Source: Plotosus lineatus (Eukaryota; Chordata; Actinopteri; Siluriformes; Plotosidae). From it: DNA of 64,000 nt. Under the pieces are notes generated by a model, which was given only the letters and a program-made list of their open reading frames with translations, did no database searches and was not told the DNA's origin. Below, piece by piece: positions 54,186 through 63,564 of the stretch (positions within the stretch are counted from its first letter, which is position 1; each line of letters begins with the position of its first letter). The stretch covers positions 81,281,550 through 81,345,549 of the forward strand of contig CM045729.1 of NCBI GenBank assembly GCA_024760905.1, given 5' to 3'. The translations under genes and the position numbers were made by a program.

Positions 54186-55397
54186 AAAGAACCATTAAAA
54201 TGTGAAAGTCAGACTTTTACGATTTCATAAAAAGTGTCGGCTCAGTTTGAATTTGATGGTGGCAGCACATGTCAAAAACGTTGGAACAGGGCAAGAAAGG
54301 GGCGTTAAAATGAGACCGCTGAACGAGTGGGTCATGAAGATGATCTGGACAGAGGTTCGATAATCTGCAACGATTTCACAGATAATGATTTCTGGAAGTG
54401 ATTCTGAGCCATGAGTCATGCCTGTTTTCAAAGGCCGTCTGCCCGAGGGCTCGGCGAGCGTGATTATCCGGCATTGATTTCGTCCTTGTCCCTCATACAC
54501 ACGGGTTTCTCTGAAAATTCTCAGAATCTTTCAATGCTCTGCAGATGATGAGACATTTGAAGTAATCAAGGAACATTATTGTAAAATTCTTTCACAGTTT
54601 GTAAACAATCCCAGCTGTTCACCACAATGCTATTCTGGATAATTAGCAACGAAGGGTTCAGCGCTGCCTCGTTCAGCATTTGTCTCTCATGCTTACTGTT
54701 GCTAGGTTACACAAAGCATCGTGGACATTCTGATCATTATAAATGTCAAGCCACTATTTATCAACAGTAATGGAAAGAAATGGCATCCCTGCCCTGTCAG
54801 CAGCTCTCAATATGGCAAATTGTTCTTCGGGTTGTCAGCGGCTGTTGTCACTGTTGATATTATAAGTCCCACCCTTTAACAGAGAGAAGTGGCATTGATG
54901 AGCGGGCTTAGCACTGTTCCAAAGTTAAACTGGTGCAGCCGAATCAGAGGTGGCGTGTTTTTCATAAAGAAGAGAGAAAGTTGAGAATAATCACGAGGCA
55001 GGCAGTGAACAACAGCTTCAAAAATATCACTGGCTTTACATGTCTGACATTTATTTTGCGTCTCATGTCTCCAACAGAGCGCTAATTAAATCGCGACGGT
55101 TTCAGTCATTGAGAGGTGACGTACCCTCTCACACTGCCAAATCAGAGATCTTGAAGAAAATCCTTCAGAGACGTTGTGGCGATGGAGACACTTGGACAGG
55201 TAGAATGAAAGACTGAGGTTTATTGCTCTACATTGGCCGGAAACTGAAATGAATACATGCTAACACCTCTTACACACCGTCAGGTCGCAAGGGATGACTA
55301 GCGACAGAGGTGGATGGATGAGGTATTGTGGAAGGAGAACAGCACCTACAGTCCATCTGGTCATATCGAATGGGAACAGAAGGTTAAGCACGACTTG
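54186..55397. other. Intron sequence, unique
   Basis: No transposon, exon or RNA recognised across about 1.2 kb. 54690-55100 is repeat-free and would be a reasonable region to test for conservation. Confidence 0.4.
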
Positions 55398-55528
55398 TTC
55401 TCATTCTCTCTTTCTCTCTCTCTCACTCTTGCTCTCTCTTGCTCAGTCTCACGCTGTCACTCTTGCTCGCTCTCCTTCTCTTGCTCTCTTTCTCGCTCTC
55501 CCTCTCTTGCACTATCTTGTGGTCTCTT

Positions 55529-55561
<33 letters not shown>

Positions 55562-55665
55562 CTCAGTCTCACTCTCTCACACTTTCACTCTTGCGCTCTC
55601 TCTCTCTCTCTCTATCTCTAGCTCTCTCTCTCTCTCTCTGTCTCTGACTCTCACTCCCTTTCTCC
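55398..55665. repeat. (CT)n-rich compound tract
   Basis: About 270 bp of CT runs interspersed with CTTGCTCAGTCTCAC and CTCACTCTTGCTC. Predicted Ser/Leu-rich peptides are artefacts. Confidence 0.93.
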
Positions 55666-55669
55666 ACTC

Positions 55670-56239
55670 AAGTTAAGATGTGTCCGAGCCAAACTGATTA
55701 CAGCGAGTCATTTGATCTTCTGGTTTCTCCTCTCTCCACCTTTCTTGACTGTCTCTAGCACATTGACGTCAGTGTCTCGGAGTAAAGGAGAAATTCCAAG
55801 AACAAGAGCAGGACAGACAGCAGATCGTTACACACATCACTTTTCTGAGCTGCCTGGGTTTCTCTCTTCTTACATCTCGATTTCTTTCTCTTCTGCTCGT
55901 GTTATATGCACAGCTCTATCAGGTGGAGTCGAGATTTGGGTTAGTAATAAACTAGCGATGCCGCGGAGGTAGTATATGAGCTAGCAGGTCAAGGGCACAT
56001 CTTCACAGCTGGCTAACAATGAACCAAATCAGAATGGAAGAAAAGAAGAAAGTGCCAGTGGGTGTGGTCTGTAATGCCTCACTCTAAACATCCATGTCCA
56101 TCAGGTTTTCAGGTTAAAGCTTGAAATGTTTAACGATTTCATGCATCTGGATTTTAAGACCAATAAGAAGCTCAGTTTTGGCAGTGCCGTTGTGATCGGT
56201 GACGAAGATGCCTGCTTAACGGAAAAGTATTTAGAGTTG
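55670..56239. other. Non-coding stretch
   Basis: Unique sequence with no supported feature. Confidence 0.45.
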
Positions 56240-56257
56240 CATTCTCTACTCCAGGAG

Positions 56258-56482
56258 GGGGCAGTCCTCTCGCTGTCTATGGTGAGAGGCATGTAAAAGA
56301 ACCATTGCTGACATTTGTAAAGAGTAGGCTGCAAAGTCGTCAGCGTGTTTCTGTCCCTTGCTAAAAGGGTTGTGACGGGAAGGGCATCCGACGTAAAAAC
56401 CTCTGCCAAATCAAATGTGCAAATCAGGTGATTCGCTGTGGCGACTCCCGAGTAAAAGGTAAAAAGCCGAAAGAAAGACAGA
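56258..56482 (+). mobile_element. 5'-truncated SINE with RTE-like tail, perfect 18-bp TSD
   Basis: Flanked by CATTCTCTACTCCAGGAG at 56240-56257 and 56483-56500, identical. It lacks the tRNA-like head and begins in the body (CTCTCGCTGTCTATGG). The tail is complete: GGGAAGGGCATCCGACGTAA, GTGATTCGCTGTGGCGACTC, AAAGCCGAAAGAAAGAC. 5' truncation with long duplications is the mark of LINE-driven insertion. Confidence 0.93.
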
Positions 56483-56617
56483 CATTCTCTACTCCAGGAG
56501 ACGGCGTCAGAATGGACCTCTCTTTGGTGCAAAAAGGTTGACCAGAGGATAAGGTTCAACATCCTCCACCACTGTTTATGGCTAAAACTCATGGATACAT
56601 TGCCATACACTTACTGA

Positions 56618-56795
56618 AGCATTTACAGCATTTGTCAGACACTCCTAGCCAGAGAGACTCACAATGATCACTTTTTATACAACTGGGTGTTAAGGGCCTT
56701 GCTCAAGGGCTCACCAGTGGTGAAAGTGGAGTTTGAACCGCTGATCTTCGGATTAGTAGCCCATTGCCTTATCCATTAAGGCACTACTGTCCGAT
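56618..56795 (-). mobile_element. tRNA-derived SINE of another, widespread fish type
   Basis: GCATTTGTCAGACACTCCTA, GCCAGAGAGACTCACAATG, GTGTTAAGGGCCTTGCTC and AGTTTGAACCGCTGATC (complement of a B-box), ending GCCTTATCCATTAAGGCAC. This arrangement is common in teleost SINEs and distinct from heads A and B. Confidence 0.7.
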
Positions 56796-56849
56796 CCAGT
56801 TTAAGGGTCTCCGCTGCTTTTTAATTACAGCGTACGCTTGAAGCTTCAG

Positions 56850-57140
56850 GGCGGTACGTTAGTGCACTGGTTAGCACGTCTGTCTCACAGCAAGAAGGTC
56901 CTGAATTTAGGTGTTTCTGTGTGGTTTGCATGTTCTCCTTGTGCTTGCATGGGTTTCCTCCTTTTACTACAGTTTCCTCCCACAGTCACCCCACAAACAT
57001 GTGCAGTAGGCTGCTTGGCAGTTCTAAATTGCCCCGAAGATGTGAGCATGCTGTCCCTATAATGTCCTGGCGAGCTGTCCACGATGTATGCCACCGTCAC
57101 CCAGAGCCGGCCAAGATGGGTGTCAGCCTCCCCATGAAGA
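56850..57140 (+). mobile_element. SINE, head B with TTCATT-type tail
   Basis: Plus orientation. GGCGGTACGTTAGTGCACTG, GCACGTCTGTCTCACAGCAAG, AAGGTCCTGAATTTAGG, TTCTGTGTGGTTTGCATG, CCCACAGTCACCCCACAAAC, GCCCCGAAGATGTG, GTCAGCCTCCCCATGAAG. Directly followed by an opposite-strand tail. Confidence 0.8.
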
Positions 57141-57145
57141 TAATT

Positions 57146-57300
57146 CATTCATTCATTCATTTTCTGAACCGCTCAATCCTAATTAAGGTCATGGGAAGAC
57201 TGGTGCCCATGTCACCTGACTCTGGGCAGTGGTAGAGGTCCACCCTGGACATCCCACAAGTCCATTGCATGGTAGAGACATGCTGATGGCTGTGCAGATT
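57146..57300 (-). mobile_element. SINE tail fragment, TTCATT type
   Basis: Minus orientation. ATTCATTCATTCATTTTCTG, ACCGCTCAATCCTAATTAAGG, GGTGCCCATGTCACCTG, CATGCTGATGGCTGTGCAG. It reaches the start of the head-A body, then stops. Confidence 0.78.
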
Positions 57301-57942
57301 TTTTTACGTTAACAATGAGAAAACAATTCGTCCTCAGAGTGATGTGCACACAATCGACACATGAACATTATAATTGATGAACAATTAACACATCGCAGTG
57401 CCTGAAGTTAAACGACGGATATGAAAATGATGCAGAAAATAGCGTTAACAACAACAGCTGCATTAGCATGTAGCATGTGGTGAATGGTCCAATAAGAGGT
57501 GAGTAGGATTTACTGGCTCATCAGCTGCTTCAGGTTCCCGAGGGAAATCCTCTGGAACTGTGCACGGCGCTGCGGCCGGCCTCGGAGCGTGACATGGCAA
57601 GGAGCCATGTGCCGCGAATACCCACACAGATGCCGACTACACCGGGGTTCATAGCAACAGGGGAATTCCAGAGGGAACCAGCTGAGTGATCAAGACCGTG
57701 CCGGTCGATCATGAGCCAAGCCGTGTCGGCTGTGTGGGACGGAATTAGTCGTGTTTCAACCAGGTATCGAATTCACATACAGTGTAACTGAACAGATTAA
57801 CATTATTGTGCAATCTACAGCGAGAGCCTGTTTCTTGAATGTAATCGGCGCTGTTGATGGCACACGCTGCTATATAAGCGCCATCACAGGTTGAATTGTT
57901 TACGTCAACAGGAAGCACTTTCATTTGATCAGTGTACAGATC
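57301..57942. other. Intron sequence, unique, GC-rich core
   Basis: 57520-57760 is unusually GC- and CpG-rich for the intron (GCACGGCGCTGCGGCCGGCC, CCGTGTCGGCTGTGTGG), without exon or repeat signature. Candidate regulatory or conserved segment. Weak inference. Confidence 0.35.
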
Positions 57943-58250
57943 GCATTCATTCATTCATGCATTTTCTGAACCGCTTAATTCTAATTAGGGTCACGGGGAG
58001 GGTGTTGGCCATCTCAGCCTCATCTCGCAGAGCCAACACTCACATGACCATTTATACTCACACTCACAGCTATAGGCAATTTGGAACAGCCAATTAACCT
58101 ACTGTGCTTGTTTTTGGACTGTGGGAGGAAACCAGGGCACCTGGAGGAAACCCACACAAACTCCACACAGAAAGGTCCGATCTAGGAACCAAATCCAGCA
58201 CCTTCTTGCTCTGAGGCGGACGTGCTAACCACTACACCACCATGCTGCCA
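57943..58250 (-). mobile_element. Full-length SINE, head B with TTCATT tail
   Basis: Minus orientation and one of the clearest copies. Tail TTCATTCATTCATGCATTTT, CGCTTAATTCTAATTAGGG, middle CTATAGGCAATTTGGAACAG and GGACTGTGGGAGGAAACCAG, and a head at the right with ACCTTCTTGCTCTGAGGC and TGCTAACCACTACACCACC (complement of the A-box). Confidence 0.85.
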
Positions 58251-58897
58251 CACAGATCAGCTTTGATGCGTAAATGCAATTAATTATCATTGCAGTGAGG
58301 TGGCCTGGTTTAACCCACGATTTATACATCCCTAGTATCAACACGGTTGGGGTTGTGCTTGGATTCATGTGCACGCACAGATTCGTACATCTGGATGTGT
58401 TTGTGCGTATAACGTTTTCTGGATATTGGCGTCCGCCATTTTTGAGGAGGAATTCCATGCAAGTCTTTCAGCATGAGGCCTCAGCTGACTTGAGAAGCAG
58501 TGTTGGACTGACTAATTCAAACCCTGATCCACTTACCGGGAAGGGAGAGCAAATCTTGGCTGTGAATGAAAGTAGTGACTGACTCAAGGGGCGCCTCAGA
58601 TTCAGTTCGCTTTGCACAGCTGCACATCTGACTGACACGGTTCAGGCACGTTTAAAAAAACCTGACGGTACACCAATGACGTGAAGCTCCATATAATCTC
58701 CGTGTGATTATCCTCAAGTCCTGATATGGTTGTGTCATGTAATTTGGTACACGCTGTTCAATTTTATGGTTTGAAATTCGAAAAGTTGAAGTTCGTACTT
58801 GTTGGGATCACGTGTTGTCTCTAAACTGAACTAGAATTGCAATGAAATTTTAACACGGCATGGAGACTCTATTACTAGGCTTTAGAGTTCCATTAAC
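58251..58897. other. Intron sequence, unique
   Basis: No recognised feature. Confidence 0.4.
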
Positions 58898-58906
58898 AAC
58901 TTTATT

Positions 58907-59237
58907 CAAGGGCAGTGGTGACCTGGTGGTAAACGGGCTGGATCACTAAGCCCAAGGTTGAGGGTTCAAGCCACACTCACCACGGGTTATCACTGCCCCC
59001 CCAGTGCACAAACTGTGTTATCAAAGGCCGCCCGCTTCTCACTGTCTATGGTGAGAGGTTCATGTAAAAGAACCATTGCTGACTTTCGTCAAGAGTACCT
59101 GCATAGCCCTCAGCACGTTTCTGTCCCGCGATAGTCTGGTGAGCTTTCCAGGGTGTACTCTACCCTTGCACGTAGTTTCCTGGGATGAACACCAGCATCC
59201 CCGTGACTAATTAGGATGATCTGGTTCAATGAATGAG
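58907..59237 (+). mobile_element. SINE, head A with TTCATT-type tail, 9-bp TSD
   Basis: Flanks AACTTTATT at 58898-58906 and 59238-59246. Head GGGCAGTGGTGACCTGGTGG, GGCTGGATCACTAAGCCC, B-box GAGGGTTCAAGCC, body GTTATCAAAGGCCGCCCGC, tail GAGCTTTCCAGGGTG and GGTTCAATGAATGAG. Confidence 0.87.
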
Positions 59238-59434
59238 AACTTTATTAATTTTAAGTGCTTACAAGCTAATCTAGGGATTTTTGTGTAGTCAGCAGCAACA
59301 GTCCTGCAATCGGTATACCGCTTCCAGTGCACAATTTTTATTTATTTTTGTAAACCAACAACTAATCCGAAAACCCAAGCAGGGCACTCCGTATCGAAAA
59401 GCATGAAAATGATGCGCTAGTATAGTCCTGGATA

Positions 59435-59793
59435 TCATCATCATCATCATCATCATTTTCTGTAGCCGCTTCATCCTAATTAGGGTCGCGGGGAGGCTGG
59501 TGCCCATCCCAGCCAACTAAGGGAGAGGGCAGAGTACACCCTGGACAGCTCGCCAGGCCATCGCAGGGAGGGAAACACGCTGACAGCTTTTCAGCCTACT
59601 CTTGTCGAAAGTCAGCAATGGTTCTTTTACATGCCTCACACCATAGACAGTGAGAGACATGGCCGGCCTTTGATAACCCAGTTAGCTGCACTGGGGGGGG
59701 GGGGCAGTGACAACCTTGTGGAGAGTGGGACTCGAACCCCCAACCTTTGGATCAGCGATCCGGTGCCTTATACCACTAGACCACTAGACTAGA
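59435..59793 (-). mobile_element. SINE, head A with TTCATT-type tail ending in (CAT)n
   Basis: Minus orientation. Left tail is (ATC)n then CATTTTCTGTAGCCGCTTC and ATCCTAATTAGGGTCGCGGG. Body GGCCGGCCTTTGATAACCC. Head at right: GACTCGAACCCCCAACC and GATCAGCGATCCGGTGCC. The (GAT)n simple tail, rather than (GAAT)n, resembles the 3' tail of the second LINE family (25546). Confidence 0.87.
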
Positions 59794-59830
59794 TCTGAAT
59801 AGCTGTTAAAAAATGAGATATAACAACAGC

Positions 59831-59950
59831 CAATCACAAATCACTAGTGTTACCATCAACCAACCACTGATCACTAGTGTTTCCAATGACTAATCACTGA
59901 CTATTAATGCTTCCAATGACCGATCACTAATCACCAGTGTTTTCAATTTA
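59831..59950. repeat. 30-bp tandem repeat, four units
   Basis: Four consecutive 30-bp units starting at 59831, 59861, 59891 and 59921, sharing AATCACT...ACTAGTGTTTCCAATGAC with scattered changes. Confidence 0.85.
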
Positions 59951-59968
59951 TCAGAGAATTACAGAATA

Positions 59969-60602
59969 CAGTAGGCCCTTGACATTCACGGGGGTTCAGT
60001 TCCGGGCCCTCCCGCGAATCAAGATAATCCGCGAGTTCTGTACCCGGAAGTAAAACCCCATGTATGACGTCACATGCGCGAATGAGCAGCTGTAAATAAA
60101 ATACTATGTATCTATTACATGCGCTAAAATATGCTTCTTAAACACATTCTGTAGACAGTCTTACTCATTAATACAGTATTAATGTAGTAAAATGTAGTAA
60201 TGATTCAGAAAAACTTTTCAATTTTTACTGTTATACTTATTGATGCTAAAATATAAACATTATACAGCATATGCATAAAACACCTTTCAGTGCATTCTCT
60301 TTATAAACATACAGAAGTGTAGTTTTCAAAAATGCCCACTAGAGGAACGTACGGCATTGCATTAGGCATGACACGACTGAATTCAGGTATTAACTGCATG
60401 AAGTCCAAGCAGCTTAGCCACGCCCCCCCCCCCCCCCCAACCGGAACCAGAGTACAAAACAGAGTGCTAGAGTAAGAGGCCTCAACCAATCAGCAGGAAG
60501 GAGGACAGCCATTGGCTGAATTTGAATCACGTGCGAGCAGCTCGGCAGACCGTGAATACTCAAACCGCGAGTGCAAAACCGCGAATAGTCAAGGGCCTAC
60601 TG
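59969..60602. mobile_element. Tigger/pogo-type MITE with TA duplication
   Basis: Perfect 15-bp inverted tips CAGTAGGCCCTTGAC / GTCAAGGGCCTACTG flanked by TA (59967-59968 and 60603-60604). CCGCGAAT- and CCGCGAGT-type subterminal motifs recur at both ends. 634 bp without transposase coding sequence. The sharp ends suggest recent activity. Confidence 0.92.
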
Positions 60603-60777
60603 TATTGTAAATATGTAGTAGATTCTATGTTTCTGCAACCAAATTTTTTTTTTTTTTTTTTCATAAATGTTGGAATTCAATCATAAGAGAACCTGCAGAA
60701 TATGCAGATTGCTCAATGAAACACAGTGTTGGCAAGCCTTCTCCTGTCCTTTATTGAGATTCTTGTGTGTCAGGAAT

Positions 60778-61017
60778 CTTCTTTTTCTTTTCCTTGTGGC
60801 TTTTCCCTTCAGGAGTCGCCACAGCAAATCATCTGCCTCTATCTCACCCTATCCTTTGCGTCGTCTTCACTTACACCAACTCGCTTCATGTCCTCCATCA
60901 CCACATCCATAAATCTCCTCTTTGGTCTTCCTCTAGGCCTTCAGCCTGGTGGTTCATTCTCAGAATCCTACTACCAATATAGTCACTATCCCTACATGTC
61001 CAAACCATCTCAATCTA
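60778..61017 (-). mobile_element. RTE LINE 3' fragment, perfect 16-bp TSD
   Basis: Flanked by identical CTTGTGTGTCAGGAAT (60762-60777 and 61018-61033). 240 bp from the extreme 3' end: complement of GATTTGCTGTGGCGACTCC at the left, with RLKRRFMDVVMED-like coding to the right. A heavily 5'-truncated insertion. Confidence 0.93.
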
Positions 61018-61095
61018 CTTGTGTGTCAGGAATACATAGAGATAGTACATAGAGATTTATGATCACAGTAGGTTTAGAAATTATAAACTGTACTT

Positions 61096-61246
61096 TAAAG
61101 ACGGACCAAAGAGAAGATTTATGGATGTGGTGAAGAAGGACATGAAGGTCGTTGGTGTAAGAGAAGAAGATGCAGAGGATAGGGTGAGATGGAGGCAGAT
61201 GATTTGCTGTGGCGACCCCTGAAGGGAACAGCCGAAAGAAAAAAAA
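61096..61246 (+). mobile_element. RTE LINE 3' fragment, opposite orientation
   Basis: Plus orientation: GACGGACCAAAGAGAAGATT, GGACATGAAGGTCGTTGG, GATTTGCTGTGGCGACCCC, AACAGCCGAAAG and an A-rich end. Forms a head-to-head inverted pair with 60778-61017. No clear duplication. Confidence 0.85.
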
Positions 61247-61509
61247 GAAGTGTGTCGGTCTCTTGGTGCAACTCGACATAAAGTACTGTATTATTGATTC
61301 CTGGTTCATACGATTATGGAATCTTCTCTTTATAAGAAACATCAACATAAACAACACAAATGTGAATGAAACTCCAAAAATCTTGTGAGTTGTGTTAGCA
61401 TTCGCATTAGCATTATCTTCGTACCCCATGGAGGAAGTGCCAGCTGTTTCACCTGCTGTTTTGGTAATTGGTCACAGCATGAAACCCGCCTATTTTTAAA
61501 TGCTTCATT

Positions 61510-61545
61510 AACACACACACACACACACACACATACACACACACG
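61510..61545. repeat. (CA)n microsatellite
   Basis: CA run with one ATA interruption. Confidence 0.95.
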
Positions 61546-61605
61546 TGAATGTCAATTTGTTCATGCTAGTTAGCAGTAGCTGGAGTCTCTGTAATTGTGT
61601 AGAAC

Positions 61606-61706
61606 CAGGGGTAGCCAACCAGTCAGAGACCAAGAGCCACATTTTTTATTGGGTTACCACAATGAGCCACATCATACACATGGGCATGCATGAACATCAC
61701 CCATCC

Positions 61707-61747
<41 letters not shown>

Positions 61748-62869
61748 CTGCTCAGTCAGATTTATTACAAATTCACACAAGAATGTGATTAAAATAGTCA
61801 CATCTTTGGAACTCCGAGTCTAACTGTGATTCAATAGCCGTGTTGATGATATTGATATTCTGTGTTCAGCAGTGTGGCGGGACAGTTGGACGCCCGATAC
61901 CATGTGCTTTGTTGTTTTCAGGAGACAAGATTTCATTGTCACTGAGGATTTCTTTAACAAACTCTCCTTCATTGTATGGCTTTTTGGCCCGTGCAATGTT
62001 CCAAGCCAGTTGGGTCTCTGAGTGCTTCATAAATTTTTGGAAAACTGTTTATCATTCATTCATTTTCTTTAACCATTAATCCTATTTGGGGTCAGAGGGA
62101 GACTGGCACCCGTCCCAGCCGACTCTAGGAAAGGGCAGAGTACACCGTGGATGGCTTGCCAGGCCATCGCAGGGCATAAACGCACTGACAGCTTTGCTGC
62201 TCCTCTTGTCGAACGTCAGCAATGGTTCATTCACATGGCCCTACCACCATAGACAGTGAGAGACACGGCCGGCCTTTGATAACCCAGTTAGTGGACTGGG
62301 GGGACAAGAGTGTGGCTTGAACCCCCAACCTTGGGCTCAGTGATCCAGCCCCTTTACCATCAGGCCACCGCTGCTTGTTGGGAAAACTGTACCTGCTTTT
62401 CTACCTGACTTTTTGAAGTGAACAACTTGTGCTTGAGGAGTTCGGTCCCTTGTCGAAATTCCTGGTTGAAGTGAGCAGAGAAGTGGCACTGAAGATTTGA
62501 AGCTTTGAAATGCGCTAATGACGCCTGACATGTAAGGCAGAATGTGCATACGCCCAACAATAAATATAAACTCTCCCAGTCTGTTCAAAATCTCCTGTGT
62601 TCATCTTCATATCTTCATTCTGCTGTGCAGTATTTCCTGCTGTTTTAACACTTAACTTGACACAAATTGTTCAGTGAAGTGATCTTGTCCATACTTGGAA
62701 GCTTTGCTGTATTTTCAGCTCACGCATATGTGCATTTGACAAAAATACTGTATTGAACTTGAGGAACACGAATACACGCATTAAGAAAACAAAAGTAAAA
62801 ACTTCGATATGAACATCGGAGTCGCATGAAACCAGGCAAAGAATCGGGTCGCAGGTCGGCCATTTCCGG
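61606..62869 (-). mobile_element. hAT-type transposon, copy 2, with nested SINE
   Basis: Same family as 19259-20219, inverted. Terminus CAGGGGTAGCCAACCAGTC at left. The right end is at about 62869, next to CAGGTCGGCCATTTCCGG. Flanks TGTAGAAC (61598-61605) and TATAGAAC (62870-62877) agree at 7 of 8. It includes the internal CA microsatellite (61711-61745) and transposase remnants on the minus strand (LAHFKASNLQCHFSAHFNQE, QGTELLKHKLFTSKSQVEKQ). A SINE is inserted at 62049-62377. Confidence 0.87.
62049..62377 (-). mobile_element. SINE, head A with TTCATT tail, nested in hAT copy 2
   Basis: Flanked by TTTGGAAAACTGT (62036-62048) and TTGGGAAAACTGT (62378-62390), 12 of 13 identical. Tail ATCATTCATTCATTTTC at left, body GGCCGGCCTTTGATAACCC, B-box complement TGGCTTGAACCCCCAACC, head ACCATCAGGCCACCGCTGC at right. 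hAT copy 1 has the uninterrupted target at about 19752-19767. Confidence 0.93.
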
Positions 62870-62880
62870 TATAGAACAAC

Positions 62881-63556
62881 TAGAGATGTCATTGACAATC
62901 GGCATATCGCTGATATAATTGTCGATCGATAATCGTTACCTATAAAAGGGATATCGATACTTCTAACGTGAAACTGTAGCTTCCTGTGTTCATGACAGCG
63001 TCTGTAGTAAATGCCATTTTCAATGACACCCCTTGTAAATGGTACGTCCTGCCTCTCTGTATGGTAAATGGTCTGTCCCTGCTTCTCGTGTGCCTTCAGA
63101 GCGCGTGTTCTCAACAGTGCGGAACATTTTGAACAAGAACAGACACTTCTCACCGGATAATGCAGATATGTGCATCATCTTGCATCATAATTATGAATTG
63201 TGAAAATGCATCTCTCTTAAACTTTTCAATTGACAAGTGTTTGTAGAATAGAAACAACTTGCTGGAAATTAACTAGTAAACAAGTGTTTATAGATTTGTT
63301 AAATACAAAAAGGTGTTAATTAAAGTCTTTTCGGTGGAAAACTATTTCCTGCCTTTTATTTGAGATCTGGCTTTAGTAATTGGTCACTTTATTATAAAAT
63401 ATTCAATGCATTATACAAACTACTGTAATATATCTTAGTCTGTTCTATTTAATGCATTTATGGAACAGTACAGCAATATTCTAATGTATCGATACATTGG
63501 AATTTTTTTTTTATCAATATATCGGTACCAATAATAGGTTTTCAATGACACCCCTA
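62881..63556 (+). mobile_element. Non-autonomous hAT with perfect 8-bp TSD
   Basis: TAGAGATGTCATTGA (left) and TCAATGACACCCCTA (right) are inverted at 13 of 15 positions, flanked by identical AGAACAAC (62873-62880 and 63557-63564). 676 bp. The left duplication overlaps that of the neighbouring hAT copy 2. The element keeps only the last part of a transposase (63071-63203). Confidence 0.93.
63071..63203 (+). pseudogene. hAT transposase C-terminus (ZBED1/Ac-like dimerisation end)
   Basis: Plus-strand frame SVPASRVPSERVFSTVRNIL then NKNRHFSPDNADMCIILHHN and YEL before a stop at 63201. It matches the conserved hAT C-terminal signature with P-S-E-R-V-F-S and a terminal SPDNAD...L. All upstream transposase sequence is absent. 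The long minus-strand frame covering the same region is a shadow. Confidence 0.83.
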
Positions 63557-63564
63557 AGAACAAC

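Noticed and set aside
55294..55676. Ser/Leu-rich frames of about 120 residues
   Set aside because: They lie over the (CT)n tract and are repeat artefacts.
62671..63153. 160-residue minus-strand frame with several Cys and His
   Set aside because: It crosses the boundary between two hAT elements, and the opposite strand carries the real hAT transposase C-terminus. The Cys/His spacing matches no known zinc finger.
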